Numbered from the stretch's first letter, positions 35,942 through 46,156 are shown. The stretch is 64,000 nt of DNA from Companilactobacillus keshanensis (GCF_003946205.1 NZ_RHOS01000006.1:1-64000); one strand, 5' to 3'. Made by a program: numbers and translations. The notes: generated by a model from the letters alone, not told the origin.

Positions 35942-36013
35942 TTTTGCTTCTAAAACGAGCAAAACAAGCCAACTCCCTGTGCTTACTACGGATATGTTGT
36001 GTGTCGCTTTGCG
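35942..36013. repeat. Palindromic repeat, partial copy A
   Basis: A 72-base direct repeat of the first part of copy B, 111 bases apart, with only two differences. It includes the small hairpin TTTTGC/GCAAAA and the sequence up to GTGTCGCTTTGCG. Copy A lacks the second half that would close the big palindrome, so it looks truncated. It lies in the 290-base gap between queA and tgt. Confidence 0.85.
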
Positions 36014-36052
36014 TTTTTATCTTGTAGTAATACAGTTCAAAAGCCTTTTTGT

Positions 36053-36177
36053 TTTTGCTTCTAAAACGAGCAAAACAAGCCAACTCCTTGTGCTTACTAC
36101 GGATAAGTTGTGTGTCGCTTTGCGACGCTCAACTTATCCTAGGTAATGCTCGGGAGCTAACCGGCTTGTTTTGCTCT
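36053..36177. repeat. Palindromic repeat, full copy B
   Basis: A long imperfect palindrome. The outer arms GAGCAAAACAAGCC (36068-36081) and GGCTTGTTTTGCTC (36163-36176) are perfect; inner arms GGATAAGTTG (36101-36110) and CAACTTATCC (36130-36139) pair as well, with GTCGC/GCGAC at the tip around TTT. It abuts the queA stop codon. It has no coding capacity that I believe and looks like a MITE- or REP-like element. Confidence 0.88.
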
Positions 36178-37212
36178 CTACTTAATAAACATGGCATCTC
36201 CAAAGCTAAAGAATCGATATTTCTCTTCAATGGCATGTTCATAAGCATTCAAAATATTTTCACGGCCGGTAAAGGCTGCCACTAACATAACTAAGGTTGA
36301 TTTTGGTAAATGGAAGTTTGTAATGAATTCATCGACTACTTTCCATTCATAGCCAGGTTTGATAAAGATATCTGTCCAACCACTATCTGGTTTGATCTCA
36401 CCTTTAAATTTTGTTCCGATTGTTTCTAGTGTACGGATCGATGTTGTTCCGGTTGCGACGATCTTGCCACCATTTTTACGTACTTCATTTAATGTATTGG
36501 CTGAATCTTCATCTAATCGATAAAATTCTGAATGCATTATATGTTTGCTGATATCTGATTCTGTCACTGGTCTAAATGTCCCTAGTCCAACATGTAGGGT
36601 TAGATAAACTAACTTAACACCTTTTTCTTGAACTTTTTCTAGTAGGTCTTTGGTCCAGTGTAATCCAGCTGTTGGTGCGGCTGCAGAGCCATTTTCTTTA
36701 GCATAAACTGTTTGGTAACGATCGGGATCATCTAGTTTTTCTTTGATATATGGAGGTAAAGGCATCTCACCTAATTTTTCCAAGATCTCTAAGAAAATTC
36801 CATCATAGTTAAATTCAATGATCTTACCACCATGTTCTAATTCCTCTACAACTGTGGCCTCTAGTTGACCGTCCCCAAACTGAACTTTAGTACCGACTTT
36901 GGCACGACGAGCAGGCTTCATCAAAACCTCCCACTTGTCTCCTTCAATATTATTCAGTAATAATACTTCTTCATGTCCGTCAGTATCTTCTTTAGTTCCA
37001 TAAAGTCTAGCTGGCAAAACACGTGAATTGTTCATAACCAAGGCATCACCAGGATTTAAATAATCCAAGATATCATAAAAATGCTTATCGTCATACTTAC
37101 CTGTCTCATGGTCCAAAACTAGTAAGCGTGAGTGGTCACGATCTTTAATGGGAGTCTGGGCAATTAGTTCCTCTGGCAAATTATAATCAAAATCTTCAGT
37201 TGTTAGTGTCAT
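36178..37212 (-). CDS. queA: S-adenosylmethionine:tRNA ribosyltransferase-isomerase
   Basis: Makes epoxyqueuosine on tRNA by transferring the ribosyl part of SAM to preQ1. 344 residues, with the family start [15 protein letters not shown], then [10 protein letters not shown], and GLHWTKDLL and [11 protein letters not shown]-type [12 protein letters not shown]. The C terminus ends as usual with [10 protein letters not shown]. It is 13 bases after ruvB. The stop codon directly touches a palindromic repeat element. Its natural partner tgt lies on the other side of that element. Confidence 0.95.
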   Translation of the reverse strand: MTLTTEDFDYNLPEELIAQTPIKDRDHSRLLVLDHETGKYDDKHFYDILDYLNPGDALVMNNSRVLPARLYGTKEDTDGHEEVLLLNNIEGDKWEVLMKPARRAKVGTKVQFGDGQLEATVVEELEHGGKIIEFNYDGIFLEILEKLGEMPLPPYIKEKLDDPDRYQTVYAKENGSAAAPTAGLHWTKDLLEKVQEKGVKLVYLTLHVGLGTFRPVTESDISKHIMHSEFYRLDEDSANTLNEVRKNGGKIVATGTTSIRTLETIGTKFKGEIKPDSGWTDIFIKPGYEWKVVDEFITNFHLPKSTLVMLVAAFTGRENILNAYEHAIEEKYRFFSFGDAMFIK

Positions 37213-37225
37213 TTCTTACTTCTCC

Positions 37226-38251
37226 TTAGTCAGTCTTCTTGTCAGGATATGCAAAGCCAAGATGATCATAACCTTTACGAGTTACGATTCGACCTCTGGC
37301 AGTCCGTTTCAAAAAGCCCTTTTGCATTAAATATGGTTCATAAACTGACTCAATCGTTTCTTGATCTTCACCGATATTGGCGGCGATCACTTTAATTCCT
37401 AAGGGTCCACCGTTGTACAGTTCGATCATCATCGATAAGATTTTTCTATCCAATCGATCAAGTCCGGCATCATCAACTTGAAGCTGATTTAAAGCCGATT
37501 CAGCAATATCATAGTCTATCATATCTTTACCCGCAACCTGTGCGAAATCACGCACACGTTTTAGCAGACGATTAGCAATTCTAGGTGTACCACGGGATCT
37601 TCTAGCAATTTCATGTGCACCTTCCTCATCGACATTGATATTCAAAACATTAGCCGATCTAAAAACAATCTTAGACAGTTCAGCTTCTGAATAATACTCC
37701 ATATGTTCGACAATTCCAAATCGATCCCGCAACGGAGCTGACAGCTTTCCGGCCGTTGTTGTTGCACCAATCAATGTATAGGGAACCAATTCATGGTGAA
37801 GTGATCGTGCTTCTGTTCCTTGTCCGACAATAATATCAATGTAGAAATCCTCCATAGCAGAATAGAGAACTTCTTCAATAGCACGCGGCATACGATGAAT
37901 CTCATCAATAAAGAGAACATCCCCAGGTGATAATTCATCCAAAACGGCTACTAGATCACCTGATTTCTCGATCGAAGGACCAGTTGTCGTATGAATGTTT
38001 ACACCCATTTCATTAGCGATGATCATTGCTAATGTAGTTTTACCTAAACCAGGAGGTCCATACAACAAGACATGGTCTAAAGTTTGCTGACGTTGCTTGG
38101 CAGCCTTGATGTAAACATCCAATTCTTTTTTGGCTTTCTCTTGTCCCAAATACTGATCAAACGTAGTTGGACGTAAAGTTTGCTCAACAATATCTTCAAT
38201 ATCATCCAACGAATCAGCATCTGTTAGACGGTCATTATCATTATTATCCAT
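37226..38251 (-). CDS. ruvB: Holliday junction branch migration helicase RuvB
   Basis: The AAA+ motor of RuvABC-type branch migration, 341 residues. Walker [12 protein letters not shown] (~residue 65), Walker [10 protein letters not shown] (~residue 115), sensor 1 (IGATTTAG), arginine finger (APLRDRFG), and the C-terminal winged helix with GPLGIKVIA. It lies 16 bases after ruvA, as expected. Confidence 0.97.
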   Translation of the reverse strand: MDNNDNDRLTDADSLDDIEDIVEQTLRPTTFDQYLGQEKAKKELDVYIKAAKQRQQTLDHVLLYGPPGLGKTTLAMIIANEMGVNIHTTTGPSIEKSGDLVAVLDELSPGDVLFIDEIHRMPRAIEEVLYSAMEDFYIDIIVGQGTEARSLHHELVPYTLIGATTTAGKLSAPLRDRFGIVEHMEYYSEAELSKIVFRSANVLNINVDEEGAHEIARRSRGTPRIANRLLKRVRDFAQVAGKDMIDYDIAESALNQLQVDDAGLDRLDRKILSMMIELYNGGPLGIKVIAANIGEDQETIESVYEPYLMQKGFLKRTARGRIVTRKGYDHLGFAYPDKKTD

Positions 38252-38267
38252 TGATTAACCCCCTTCT

Positions 38268-38858
38268 TTAGTTAGTTAGTAATTTCAATCCAGCTCTCAA
38301 GTAAGCATCGGCTGAATCGAGTGATTCTTTTTGTAACTTAGGTTTTATCTTGCTGATATCACGTGCCGTATAGCCTAGTGATTCTAAAGCAAGCATACCA
38401 TCTTCTAATTCTTTATTACTAGAGCTGAAAGCTACTGGCTCTTCCCCCAAAGTCATCTGGCCTTGAGCAGTGAACTTACCACTTAAATCTAAAACGATCT
38501 GTTGTGCAGTCTTTTTACCTATTTTTGGAAAACGAGTTAAAAATTTTACATCATTATTTTCAATGGCCGTGATCAAACCATTTAAATCCTGTCCAGCTAA
38601 AATAGCCAAAGCACTTTTTGGCCCGATCCCTGAAACACTGATCAGATTTAAAAAAATCTTCTTTTCATTCAAATCATAAAATCCATATAGTGATTGTTCA
38701 TTATCACGAACGATTTGTTCGACATAGATTTTGGCCTGTTCATCTTGTTGATAGCGATAGGGATTGGCCACTTGTACCTTATATCCGACCCCACTAACAT
38801 CGACAACCACATATGCAGGATCGATTTCGGCGATGATTCCATTTAAGTATTCAAACAT
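38268..38858 (-). CDS. ruvA: Holliday junction branch migration protein RuvA
   Basis: Binds four-way DNA junctions and loads RuvB. 196 residues. The OB-fold domain starts at MFEYLNGIIAEIDPAYVVVD; two helix-hairpin-helix units follow (SVSGIGPKSALAIL and FPKIGKKTAQQIVLDL), and the small RuvB-binding domain lies after ~residue 145. It directly follows mutL. Confidence 0.96.
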   Translation of the reverse strand: MFEYLNGIIAEIDPAYVVVDVSGVGYKVQVANPYRYQQDEQAKIYVEQIVRDNEQSLYGFYDLNEKKIFLNLISVSGIGPKSALAILAGQDLNGLITAIENNDVKFLTRFPKIGKKTAQQIVLDLSGKFTAQGQMTLGEEPVAFSSSNKELEDGMLALESLGYTARDISKIKPKLQKESLDSADAYLRAGLKLLTN

Positions 38859-38860
38859 TA

Positions 38861-40714
38861 TTATTCACTTTCTCTTGTGTCATGCGAGTCTTGAATTCGC
38901 TTAAACATTTTTTCTAAATCTCTATTACTAAATTCTATCAATACAGGTCTTCCATGTGGACAATTATAAGGATTTTCTGCTTTTGATAAGTTTTTCAACA
39001 GAAAGATAGCCTGTTTATCATCCAAATGTTGATTAGCCTTAATAGCACGTTTACAGCTCATCATAATGGCATTTTTTTCTCTAAAAGCGGCTACAGATAT
39101 CTTTGAATCGTTTAAAACATAATCGATCATTTCTCTAATGGTTGATTCTTCTTGTCCCGCTACAAACCAAGTTGGGTGTGTGTTGACCACGAAACTATTC
39201 TGACCAAAGTCATCTAAGAACAATCCTATACTTTCTAACACAGGTTTTTTTTCACGGATCAGGATACTCTCGGAATTGGGATAATCCAAAACGATCGGTA
39301 CCAGTAAACGTTGTTGATCAGCTTCAACTTCACCGATTTGTTTCCGATAGTATTCATAATTGACACGTTCTTGAGCTGCATGTTGATCAACTAAATAGAA
39401 ACCTTCTGAACTTTCAGCTACAAGATATGTCCCATGGATCTGTCCAATATAACGTAAATCTGGAAAAGTAGAAACCGACTCAGTAGGTTGCTTTTCTTCT
39501 TTTAATCGATTATCCCAAGCTTGTAAATGATCTGGGTCATTAAAAATTGGATGTGATTCTAATTTTTCAATCGGTATTTTATCCACTACCAAAGGCTCTG
39601 GATCTGGTTCACTGATATGATCCACTATATCAAGATCATCAAAACTTATCTGTTCAGGTTTCTCTGGTCTAATAGTGGTTTCCGCGGTCGTTTTACGTTC
39701 CAGATTCTTGACTGCATCCGGGATCAAATTTTGTGTGGATAACTTTTCTTTGATGCCTTCACTGATAAGATCACCAATATGACCTTCGTTAGTTAGTCTA
39801 ACTTCTTGTTTAGTTGGATGGACATTGATATCAACCAAGCTAGGATCCAGTGTAATATCAACTATTGCAATCGGAAAACGTCCAATCATCAGCTTGGAAC
39901 CATAACCTTTAATAACGGCATTGGCAAGCTGATAATTTCTGATATAACGACCATTTAAAATCAGTGAAATATAGGAACGATTAGAACGAGTTGTATCAGG
40001 TTTTGAAAAATAGCCTTTGATTTGATAATCAGCATCACTGTTTTCAAAAGCATACATATGACTAGCAATCGTTCTTCCATAAATTCCTGCAATTGTCTGT
40101 TGTAGGTTACCGTTACCTGATGTCCAAACTAAATCTTTTCCTTCGTGAATCAAGCGAAAAGATATATCAGGATGTCCCATTGCTAAACGATCGACAATAT
40201 CTACAATTTTATTCAATTCCGTGTGCAAAGATTTTACATATTTTAGTCGTGCCGGCGTATTGAAGAACAGATCTTCAACCGTAACAGTCGTCCCCTTTGA
40301 ACGAGCATGTGTCTTTTTTTTAAGTAAATCATTTCCTGAAAATTCAGCCTTAACGGCTGATTTTCCATCAGTACTTGTAACCACGGTCAACTTAGAAACT
40401 GAGGCAATACTTGCTAGAGCCTCACCACGAAATCCTAAAGTTCTTACATTAAACAAGTCGTGATCAGTAGATATCTTGCTGGTGGTATGAGGTTGAAAGG
40501 CAATCTCTACATCATCTGCTGCAATACCGACACCGTTATCATTGATTTCGACTGAGCGCAATCCGGCCTGATGAACTGTGATCAGAACTTGTGTAGCCTG
40601 TGCATCAATTGCATTTTCGGCCAATTCTTTGACCACAGATGCTGGACGTTCAATTACTTCACCGGCCGCAATTTGATTACTCAATTCAACTGGTAATTCA
40701 TGAATCAACCCCAA
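38861..40714 (-). CDS. mutL: DNA mismatch repair protein MutL
   Basis: Links mismatch recognition by MutS to strand incision. 617 residues. The GHKL ATPase motifs are clear: VVKELAENAIDA (~residue 30), DNGVGI, and GFRGEALASI; the transducer domain ends near residue 330. The C-terminal endonuclease domain has QHAAQERVNYE (DQHAxxER-type catalytic metal motif, preceded by VD), SCKRAIKA (ACR-type motif) and CPHGRPV. The nuclease motifs fit an organism lacking MutH. It is 15 bases after mutS. Confidence 0.96.
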   Translation of the reverse strand: MGLIHELPVELSNQIAAGEVIERPASVVKELAENAIDAQATQVLITVHQAGLRSVEINDNGVGIAADDVEIAFQPHTTSKISTDHDLFNVRTLGFRGEALASIASVSKLTVVTSTDGKSAVKAEFSGNDLLKKKTHARSKGTTVTVEDLFFNTPARLKYVKSLHTELNKIVDIVDRLAMGHPDISFRLIHEGKDLVWTSGNGNLQQTIAGIYGRTIASHMYAFENSDADYQIKGYFSKPDTTRSNRSYISLILNGRYIRNYQLANAVIKGYGSKLMIGRFPIAIVDITLDPSLVDINVHPTKQEVRLTNEGHIGDLISEGIKEKLSTQNLIPDAVKNLERKTTAETTIRPEKPEQISFDDLDIVDHISEPDPEPLVVDKIPIEKLESHPIFNDPDHLQAWDNRLKEEKQPTESVSTFPDLRYIGQIHGTYLVAESSEGFYLVDQHAAQERVNYEYYRKQIGEVEADQQRLLVPIVLDYPNSESILIREKKPVLESIGLFLDDFGQNSFVVNTHPTWFVAGQEESTIREMIDYVLNDSKISVAAFREKNAIMMSCKRAIKANQHLDDKQAIFLLKNLSKAENPYNCPHGRPVLIEFSNRDLEKMFKRIQDSHDTRESE

Positions 40715-40729
40715 AGTTTTCCACCTTCT

Positions 40730-43330
40730 TTATTTAAGTTCTTGTTGCCATTTATATAAGAGATTGATGGCATCGATCGGCGTGACACTCATCAAATCTT
40801 GTTTTTGCAATTCATTAACGATTTTCTGCTCACCCTTATTGAGTTTTGCCTTAGGTACTTCTTTAAGTTCTGGGAATAATGAAAGTTGTGATTCAGGCTC
40901 TGGTTCACTGACTGTTGATAAGTCAGGTTTAACATCTTCTACTTTGATTTCTTTTGGAGCAGTTTCTTCTAAACTACTCAAAATCGTATCGGCTCGTGTT
41001 AAAACTTCATCCGGTAATCCGGCTAATTTGGCGACGTGAATACCGTAGGATTTATCTGCTGGACCTGGTAATACCTTGTGTAAGAATACTAAAGTCCCAT
41101 TTTCTTCAGAGGCATCAACGTGAACATTTTTAACTCCTGGTAATTGTGATTCTAATTCAGTCAATTCATGATAATGAGTTGAAAACATTGTCATAGCTTT
41201 AACATTCTTATCAATGTATTCAATGATTGCTTGGGCCAGTGCCATGCCATCATATGTAGCTGTTCCGCGACCAATTTCATCGAAAATGATCAGACTGTTT
41301 TCAGTCGCATTTTTCAAAGCATCATTAGCTTCTCTCATTTCAACCATGAAAGTACTATCACCAGATATCAGGTCGTCAGCGGCTCCAATTCGTGTAAAAA
41401 TGTGATCAAAAATTGGTAATTCAGCCTTTTCAGCTGGCACAAAACAACCTATTTGTCCCATTATGACTGTTAAAGCCATCTGTCTCATATAAGTACTTTT
41501 ACCAGACATATTGGGTCCAGTTATCAACAAAATATCAGTTTCATCATCAAAGCTAACATCGTTAGGAATATAACCATTATTGCTGAGAACTTTTTCCACG
41601 ACCGGATGGCGACCATTGATAACTTTTAATTCATGACCCTCTGTAAATACTGGTTTAACATAATGATAAGTCTCACTTACCACCGCAAAACTCTGCAAAA
41701 CATCAAGTTGTGACAAAATGTTAGCCAAATTTTGAATTCGTCTGATTTCTTGTTTGATCTTACTTCTGATCTCATCAAACAGATGATATTCCAAAGACTG
41801 AGATTTCTCTTCTGCCTCGAGGATCAAGCTCTCTTTTTCTTTCAATTCAGGAGTAATATATCTTTCAGCATTAGTTAGCGTTTGTTTTCTCTGATAACGT
41901 CCTTCAGGAACTTTATCGATATTCGACTTAGTAACTTCAATGTAATAGCCAAAAACTTTGTTGTAACCGATTTTTAGATTACTAATACCAGTAACCTCTT
42001 GCTCTTGAGCACGCAAGCTTGCCATCCATTGCTTACCATTTTTAGAAGCATCGATGTATTTATCAAGCTGTTCATTGTAGCCTTGTTTGATCAATCCACC
42101 ACCAGTAACTGAAATAGGTGGTTCATCACTGATAGCTTTGTCGATAAGTGTATAAACATCGTTCACATCATCGATTTTTTCCACATAGGTATCAAGATCA
42201 TAGTCATCAATATCTAATAAAATCTGTTTGATCTTAGGAACTTGTTCGAGTGAAGTTTTCAATTGTACTAAATCTCGTCCATTGACTGTTCCATAGGCAA
42301 TCCGACCTGCCAAACGTTCCAAATCATAGACCTTAGTTAAATAATCCTGAAATGATGAACGTTGAAAATAATTTTCCAAAAAAACTTCTACTATGTGTTG
42401 CCGATGTTCTAGAGTTCCTTGATCGATCAACGGACGTGACAACCATTGTTTCAATAATCTACCACCCATGGCAGTCTTAGTTTCATCCAATAACCATAAT
42501 AAAGTTCCTGATTTTTTATTAGTTCGCAAGTTTTTGAATAGTTCCAAATTGCTCTGAGCCGTGTGATCCATTGAAAGATAAGCTGTTGTTTCATATGTTT
42601 CAGCAGCCTTCAAATGATCAAGCGAACGCATTTGTGTTTCGATCAAATAAGAGATCAATATTTTAACAGTGCCAACTTCCAGATCATCTGAAATATTACT
42701 GAAATCATATTTAAAATTGTTATCGATTGCATCAATAGTTGAAATCAAAATACCGATTTTTTGAATTGGTTCTAGATATTTCTTAGCCAAATCATTAAAA
42801 ACAACGCATTCTTTGGTGTTTAGATTCTGTAATTCATTGATCAAATCTACCGTATTACTGACCACAGTTACCTTGACTTCACCAGTGGACAAGTCGGCGT
42901 ACGCTAAACCGAATTGGTTTTTATTCCGACCAATCGCAGTAATATAGTTGTTCTCAGTTGCTTGATTAGCCGATTCATCCATAACTGTACCAGGTGTAAC
43001 AATCCGAGTTATTCCTCGTTTGACCATACCTTCAGCATCTTGCGGATTTTCTAGTTGATCACAGATGGCCACTTTATAACCTTTATCAACCAGAATATCG
43101 ATATAACTTTGAACGGCTTTATGGGGCACTCCGCACATTGGAATACTCTCATCAGCTTTTTTATTACGTGACGTTAACGTCAATTCTAATATTTGTGAAC
43201 CTTTAACGGCATCATCATAAAACATTTCATAGAAATCTCCCACACGGTAAAACAAAAAAGCATCTGGATATTCATCTTTCATATCGAGATACTGTTGCAT
43301 CATAGGAGTCTCTTTAGTTTTTTGTGGCAT
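40730..43330 (-). CDS. mutS: DNA mismatch repair protein MutS
   Basis: Mismatch-recognition ATPase, 866 residues. The mismatch-binding Phe-x-Glu lies in FYEMFYDD near residue 31 (GDFYEMF). Walker A is [11 protein letters not shown] (~residue 620), Walker [17 protein letters not shown], then STHYHELT. The C-terminal tail contains [12 protein letters not shown], a likely beta-clamp-binding motif (QLSLF). It is followed by mutL, the standard Firmicutes pair. Confidence 0.97.
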   Translation of the reverse strand: MPQKTKETPMMQQYLDMKDEYPDAFLFYRVGDFYEMFYDDAVKGSQILELTLTSRNKKADESIPMCGVPHKAVQSYIDILVDKGYKVAICDQLENPQDAEGMVKRGITRIVTPGTVMDESANQATENNYITAIGRNKNQFGLAYADLSTGEVKVTVVSNTVDLINELQNLNTKECVVFNDLAKKYLEPIQKIGILISTIDAIDNNFKYDFSNISDDLEVGTVKILISYLIETQMRSLDHLKAAETYETTAYLSMDHTAQSNLELFKNLRTNKKSGTLLWLLDETKTAMGGRLLKQWLSRPLIDQGTLEHRQHIVEVFLENYFQRSSFQDYLTKVYDLERLAGRIAYGTVNGRDLVQLKTSLEQVPKIKQILLDIDDYDLDTYVEKIDDVNDVYTLIDKAISDEPPISVTGGGLIKQGYNEQLDKYIDASKNGKQWMASLRAQEQEVTGISNLKIGYNKVFGYYIEVTKSNIDKVPEGRYQRKQTLTNAERYITPELKEKESLILEAEEKSQSLEYHLFDEIRSKIKQEIRRIQNLANILSQLDVLQSFAVVSETYHYVKPVFTEGHELKVINGRHPVVEKVLSNNGYIPNDVSFDDETDILLITGPNMSGKSTYMRQMALTVIMGQIGCFVPAEKAELPIFDHIFTRIGAADDLISGDSTFMVEMREANDALKNATENSLIIFDEIGRGTATYDGMALAQAIIEYIDKNVKAMTMFSTHYHELTELESQLPGVKNVHVDASEENGTLVFLHKVLPGPADKSYGIHVAKLAGLPDEVLTRADTILSSLEETAPKEIKVEDVKPDLSTVSEPEPESQLSLFPELKEVPKAKLNKGEQKIVNELQKQDLMSVTPIDAINLLYKWQQELK

Positions 43331-43342
43331 CTATTTCCTCCA

Positions 43343-44146
43343 CTAATTTAAAAATTTTTGATTGTCAGGACTTATTACATAATTTTTAATACTACGGGCA
43401 TAATTAGTCTGATCATTAATATCGATCACACAAAAGCCGATTTGCATACGACCATCCTCATCAACGTCAAACTTAGTTGGACGCTGTGTTAAGAAACGGG
43501 TGATGATCGGTTCTTCTTTAACACCAAGGATACCATCATACGAACCAGTCATACCAACGTCAGTTAAATAAGCCGTTTTCTTGTCAAAAACACGAGCATC
43601 ATTTGTTTGCACATGCGTGTGAGTACCCACGACTGCTGAAACACGACCGGTCAAATACTTGGCAGTTGCAATCTTTTCACTAGTTGTTTCAGCGTGAAAA
43701 TCAACAAACTTAACCGCATCTTCATCTAAGGTTGGTAATAATTTATCAAACGCCAAAAATGGATTATCCAAAGGTTGCATCAAAGCAGTTCCTTGCATAT
43801 TAATAATGTAAACTTTCTTTTGATTGACCTTCTTTTCAATCACACCACGACCGGGTACATCGGCACCTGAAAAGTTATATGGGCGCAAAATACTTTTCTT
43901 AGGATCATCAATGAAATCTAGAATTTCACGCTTATCCCAAATATGATTACCACCAGACACTACATCGGCACCGGCAACTTGAATTCTTTGATAATCTTCA
44001 ACCTTGATCCCTTTACCACCGTTTGCATTTTCACCATTAACGATAGTTAGCTGTGGTTTAACTTTCTGCTTGATTTCTGGCAAATAAGTTTCCACTGTCT
44101 TGAGGCCGATCTTGCCAACGACATCCCCAACGAAAAGTATTTTCAT
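43343..44146 (-). CDS. ymdB: YmdB family metallophosphoesterase (TIGR00282)
   Basis: A calcineurin-like phosphodiesterase with 2',3'-cAMP activity in Bacillus, where it affects biofilm and motility decisions. About 267 residues. Motifs: MKILFVGDVVGK at the start, VNGENANGGKG (metal ligand), SGGNHIWDK, VDFHAETTSEK, VGTHTHVQTND. The ATG at 44146 was chosen because GGGGGA lies upstream and homologues start at MKILF. It sits 12 bases upstream of mutS and may head the repair operon. Confidence 0.93.
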   Translation of the reverse strand: MKILFVGDVVGKIGLKTVETYLPEIKQKVKPQLTIVNGENANGGKGIKVEDYQRIQVAGADVVSGGNHIWDKREILDFIDDPKKSILRPYNFSGADVPGRGVIEKKVNQKKVYIINMQGTALMQPLDNPFLAFDKLLPTLDEDAVKFVDFHAETTSEKIATAKYLTGRVSAVVGTHTHVQTNDARVFDKKTAYLTDVGMTGSYDGILGVKEEPIITRFLTQRPTKFDVDEDGRMQIGFCVIDINDQTNYARSIKNYVISPDNQKFLN

Positions 44147-44214
44147 TATATAAAATTCCCCCATCTTTACCTATGATATTGTATCAATATTGTTGAAAAT
44201 TAAAAAGAGACTGG

Positions 44215-44445
44215 GCTTATATTATGATTGGTTGATTTGCCGCCTACGGATGTGAGGTGGGCCTGCAATGGGACCGACGCGACCCTTGGTCTCGTGTCTA
44301 GATTTTGAGCTTTGCTTACACAAATCTCGAAATACGTCAATGCCGTAAGGACAAAAGTCCACCATCCCAGCGGCATTTGCACTGCTGGACCACCCTTCAC
44401 GTCCTTCGGCTAAATTACATTCGAACCGTAAAAAGGGATTGAAAA
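44215..44445. repeat. GC-rich structured intergenic repeat, copy 1
   Basis: This stretch is clearly richer in G and C than the flanking AT-rich DNA. It contains the hairpin AATGCCG (44339-44345)/CGGCATT (44371-44377) with an inner GGAC/GTCC, and a ~33-base core around 44299-44331 (GATTTTGAGCTTTGCTT then CAAATCTC) that recurs, inverted, in the next element. The overlapping reading frames in it look like by-products. It belongs to a 568-base gap without a gene between ymdB and the SLAP-type genes. Confidence 0.65.
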
Positions 44446-44492
44446 TCATTAATTAATGTAATTCCTAATATTTCAATAGTATAAAAAATTAT

Positions 44493-44661
44493 CCAGTGGT
44501 TTCGAGTAATGGAATCAGTTGCGCAAGTGGTGTAGAACGGTGATTTTTCGTTCGTACACCACCGACGATTCTGAGATTTGCAAAAGCAAAGCTCAAAATC
44601 GAGTTTCCAGACCCCGGCTGGAAACGGTCGCGTAACAGATGGAATTACTCGAAACTACTGG
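44493..44661. repeat. Palindromic intergenic repeat, copy 2
   Basis: A MITE-like element. The outer arms (44493-44517 and 44643-44661) share GTTTCGAGTAAT and its complement. Inside are a hairpin GTGGTGTA/TACACCAC (44527-44562), the shared GATTTTGAGCTTTGCTT core in inverse orientation (44571-44603), and a hairpin GTTTCCAG/CTGGAAAC (44603-44625). No gene is supported here. Confidence 0.8.
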
Positions 44662-44673
44662 TGGAATAAAACC

Positions 44674-44705
44674 ACAAAAAAAGTCCGACACAATAGTCGA
44701 ACTAC
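44674..44705 (-). terminator. Terminator after the first SLAP-type gene
   Basis: On the minus strand AGTTCGAC and GTCGGACT pair around a short loop and are followed by TTTTTTT, a few bases past the stop at 44715. Confidence 0.8.
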
Positions 44706-44714
44706 TTTAAAAAA

Positions 44715-45266
44715 CTATTTAGCTTGTTGAACATCTCCGAACGCAACAAACTCATTGGTTGAAACTCTTAAGTAAGTTATATGATCAACTGTGATCATTC
44801 TGTCTGTACGCCAATATGAACCCGGTGCTAATGCACGGTTGGAGTTCTTAATTAATTGACCACTATTGTCATAAAGTGAAACTGGTTTATTTCCATTTAC
44901 ATAAACAACTTGATCAGTTGGTTGATAGAAGTAAACATCACTACTATCAACATAAGCGTCAGTTGAAACACGATAATAAACTTCATTGCCAATATAACGT
45001 TCATTATCTGTCTTCCAAGATGTCCCTTGATTCAAGCTAGCGGAGATCTTGTTTCCGTTAATATCATATAATTGAGCTGAATTGGCAGTAACAGTTACTC
45101 CATAGTTACCATTGTTAAGGTCCAATGTATTGGTATCCGTTCCATAGCCATCCTTAATTGAAATATTGCCTGTGTTTGAGGTTGATGTATCAGCGGCTTG
45201 AACTGTCGTTGCCCCCACACTCAAAGTCAACAAAATAACAATACTGCTTAATAGACTCTTTTTCAT
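44715..45266 (-). CDS. Secreted protein with two SLAP-type surface repeats
   Basis: A 183-residue exported protein. A Sec signal peptide with cleavage likely after VQA (residue ~24) precedes an Asn/Thr/Gly-rich linker. Two ~55-residue repeats follow: one from QLYDINGNKISASL, one from SLYDNSGQLIKNSNRAL, each with a W(K/R)TD and Y(Y/L)RVST core. These look like the SLAP modules that attach lactobacillus surface proteins to wall polymers. It carries no other domain, so its role may be structural. The neighbour at 45425 is a close paralogue. A good ribosome site is present. Confidence 0.8.
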   Translation of the reverse strand: MKKSLLSSIVILLTLSVGATTVQAADTSTSNTGNISIKDGYGTDTNTLDLNNGNYGVTVTANSAQLYDINGNKISASLNQGTSWKTDNERYIGNEVYYRVSTDAYVDSSDVYFYQPTDQVVYVNGNKPVSLYDNSGQLIKNSNRALAPGSYWRTDRMITVDHITYLRVSTNEFVAFGDVQQAK

Positions 45267-45383
45267 AATGCTCTCCCCTTAGTAAATACCTATTACACCC
45301 CCATCCTAACATTAAGAATTCACTTTGAAACACTTTTAAATCAAACTTATTCAAAGACTCAAAACTAGTAATCTTTTTTAATA

Positions 45384-45414
45384 TAAAAAGCCTTGAGACT
45401 ATCATCTCAAGGCT
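45384..45414 (-). terminator. Terminator after the second SLAP-type gene
   Basis: AGCCTTGAGA pairs with TCTCAAGGCT around a 6-base loop; the minus-strand tail is TTTTTATAT. The two paralogues are therefore separate transcription units. Confidence 0.85.
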
Positions 45415-45424
45415 AAAGTTTTAA

Positions 45425-45973
45425 TTACTCTACAAATGACACATCAGATAAAACAGCAAATTCATTAGTCGAAACTCGGTAATAACTCACATGATCAACT
45501 GTAATAATTCTATCTGTTCTCCAAGTTGATCCCGGTGCTAAAGCACGATTAGAATTTTTGATCAACTGACCTTGATTATTATATAGGACAACCGGTTTAT
45601 CTCCCATAGCCTTAATTACATCATTGATTGGTTTATAGAGATAAACGTCACTGCTATTCACATAGCCATTTGAGGAAACCCGATAATAAACTTCGTTACC
45701 AATATAGCGCTCATTGTCAGTTTTCCAAGACGTTCCATTATTGAGACTAGCCGAAATTTTTTCACCATTAATATTGTATAACTGTGCTGAATTCGATATT
45801 ACTGTTACTCCAAAGTTATCAAGATCTTGAGTATTCGTTGTAGTGCTGCCATCCTCATTAGTAATTGTATAGTCACTATTATTGCTTGTTGCCATATCGG
45901 CCGCTTGAACAATTGTCACCCCAGTACTTAACGCAAGTAAAACTACTATACTACTCATTAGATATTTCTTCAT
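45425..45973 (-). CDS. Secreted protein with two SLAP-type surface repeats (paralogue)
   Basis: A 182-residue paralogue of the 44715 product, with the same plan: signal peptide ending VQA, Asn/Thr-rich linker, then repeats from QLYNINGEKISASL and VLYNNQGQLIKNSNRAL with WKTDNERYIGNEVYYRVSS and WRTDRIITVDHVSYYRVST. Identity between the two is high in the repeats and lower in the linker. It probably arose by tandem duplication and binds the cell wall. It is transcribed alone. Confidence 0.8.
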   Translation of the reverse strand: MKKYLMSSIVVLLALSTGVTIVQAADMATSNNSDYTITNEDGSTTTNTQDLDNFGVTVISNSAQLYNINGEKISASLNNGTSWKTDNERYIGNEVYYRVSSNGYVNSSDVYLYKPINDVIKAMGDKPVVLYNNQGQLIKNSNRALAPGSTWRTDRIITVDHVSYYRVSTNEFAVLSDVSFVE

Positions 45974-46156
45974 AACAAGTTTCTTCCAATTTGAGCCTCT
46001 TTAATAAAATCCTCTAGCTAATCGAATTGTAACATGTGTAGTGCTTTGACAAAACACTTGTATGCAAAGGCTATATGAATTATTTTTAAAATCAGACTAA
46101 TCAGAAGAATTAAGGATTATTTAACAGCTGTGGAAGTAAAACGTTAGAATTTCATT

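Noticed and set aside
44200-44449. Two overlapping minus-strand frames of 66 and 75 codons
   Set aside because: They fall wholly inside the GC-rich repeat, have no ribosome site and overlap each other in different frames.
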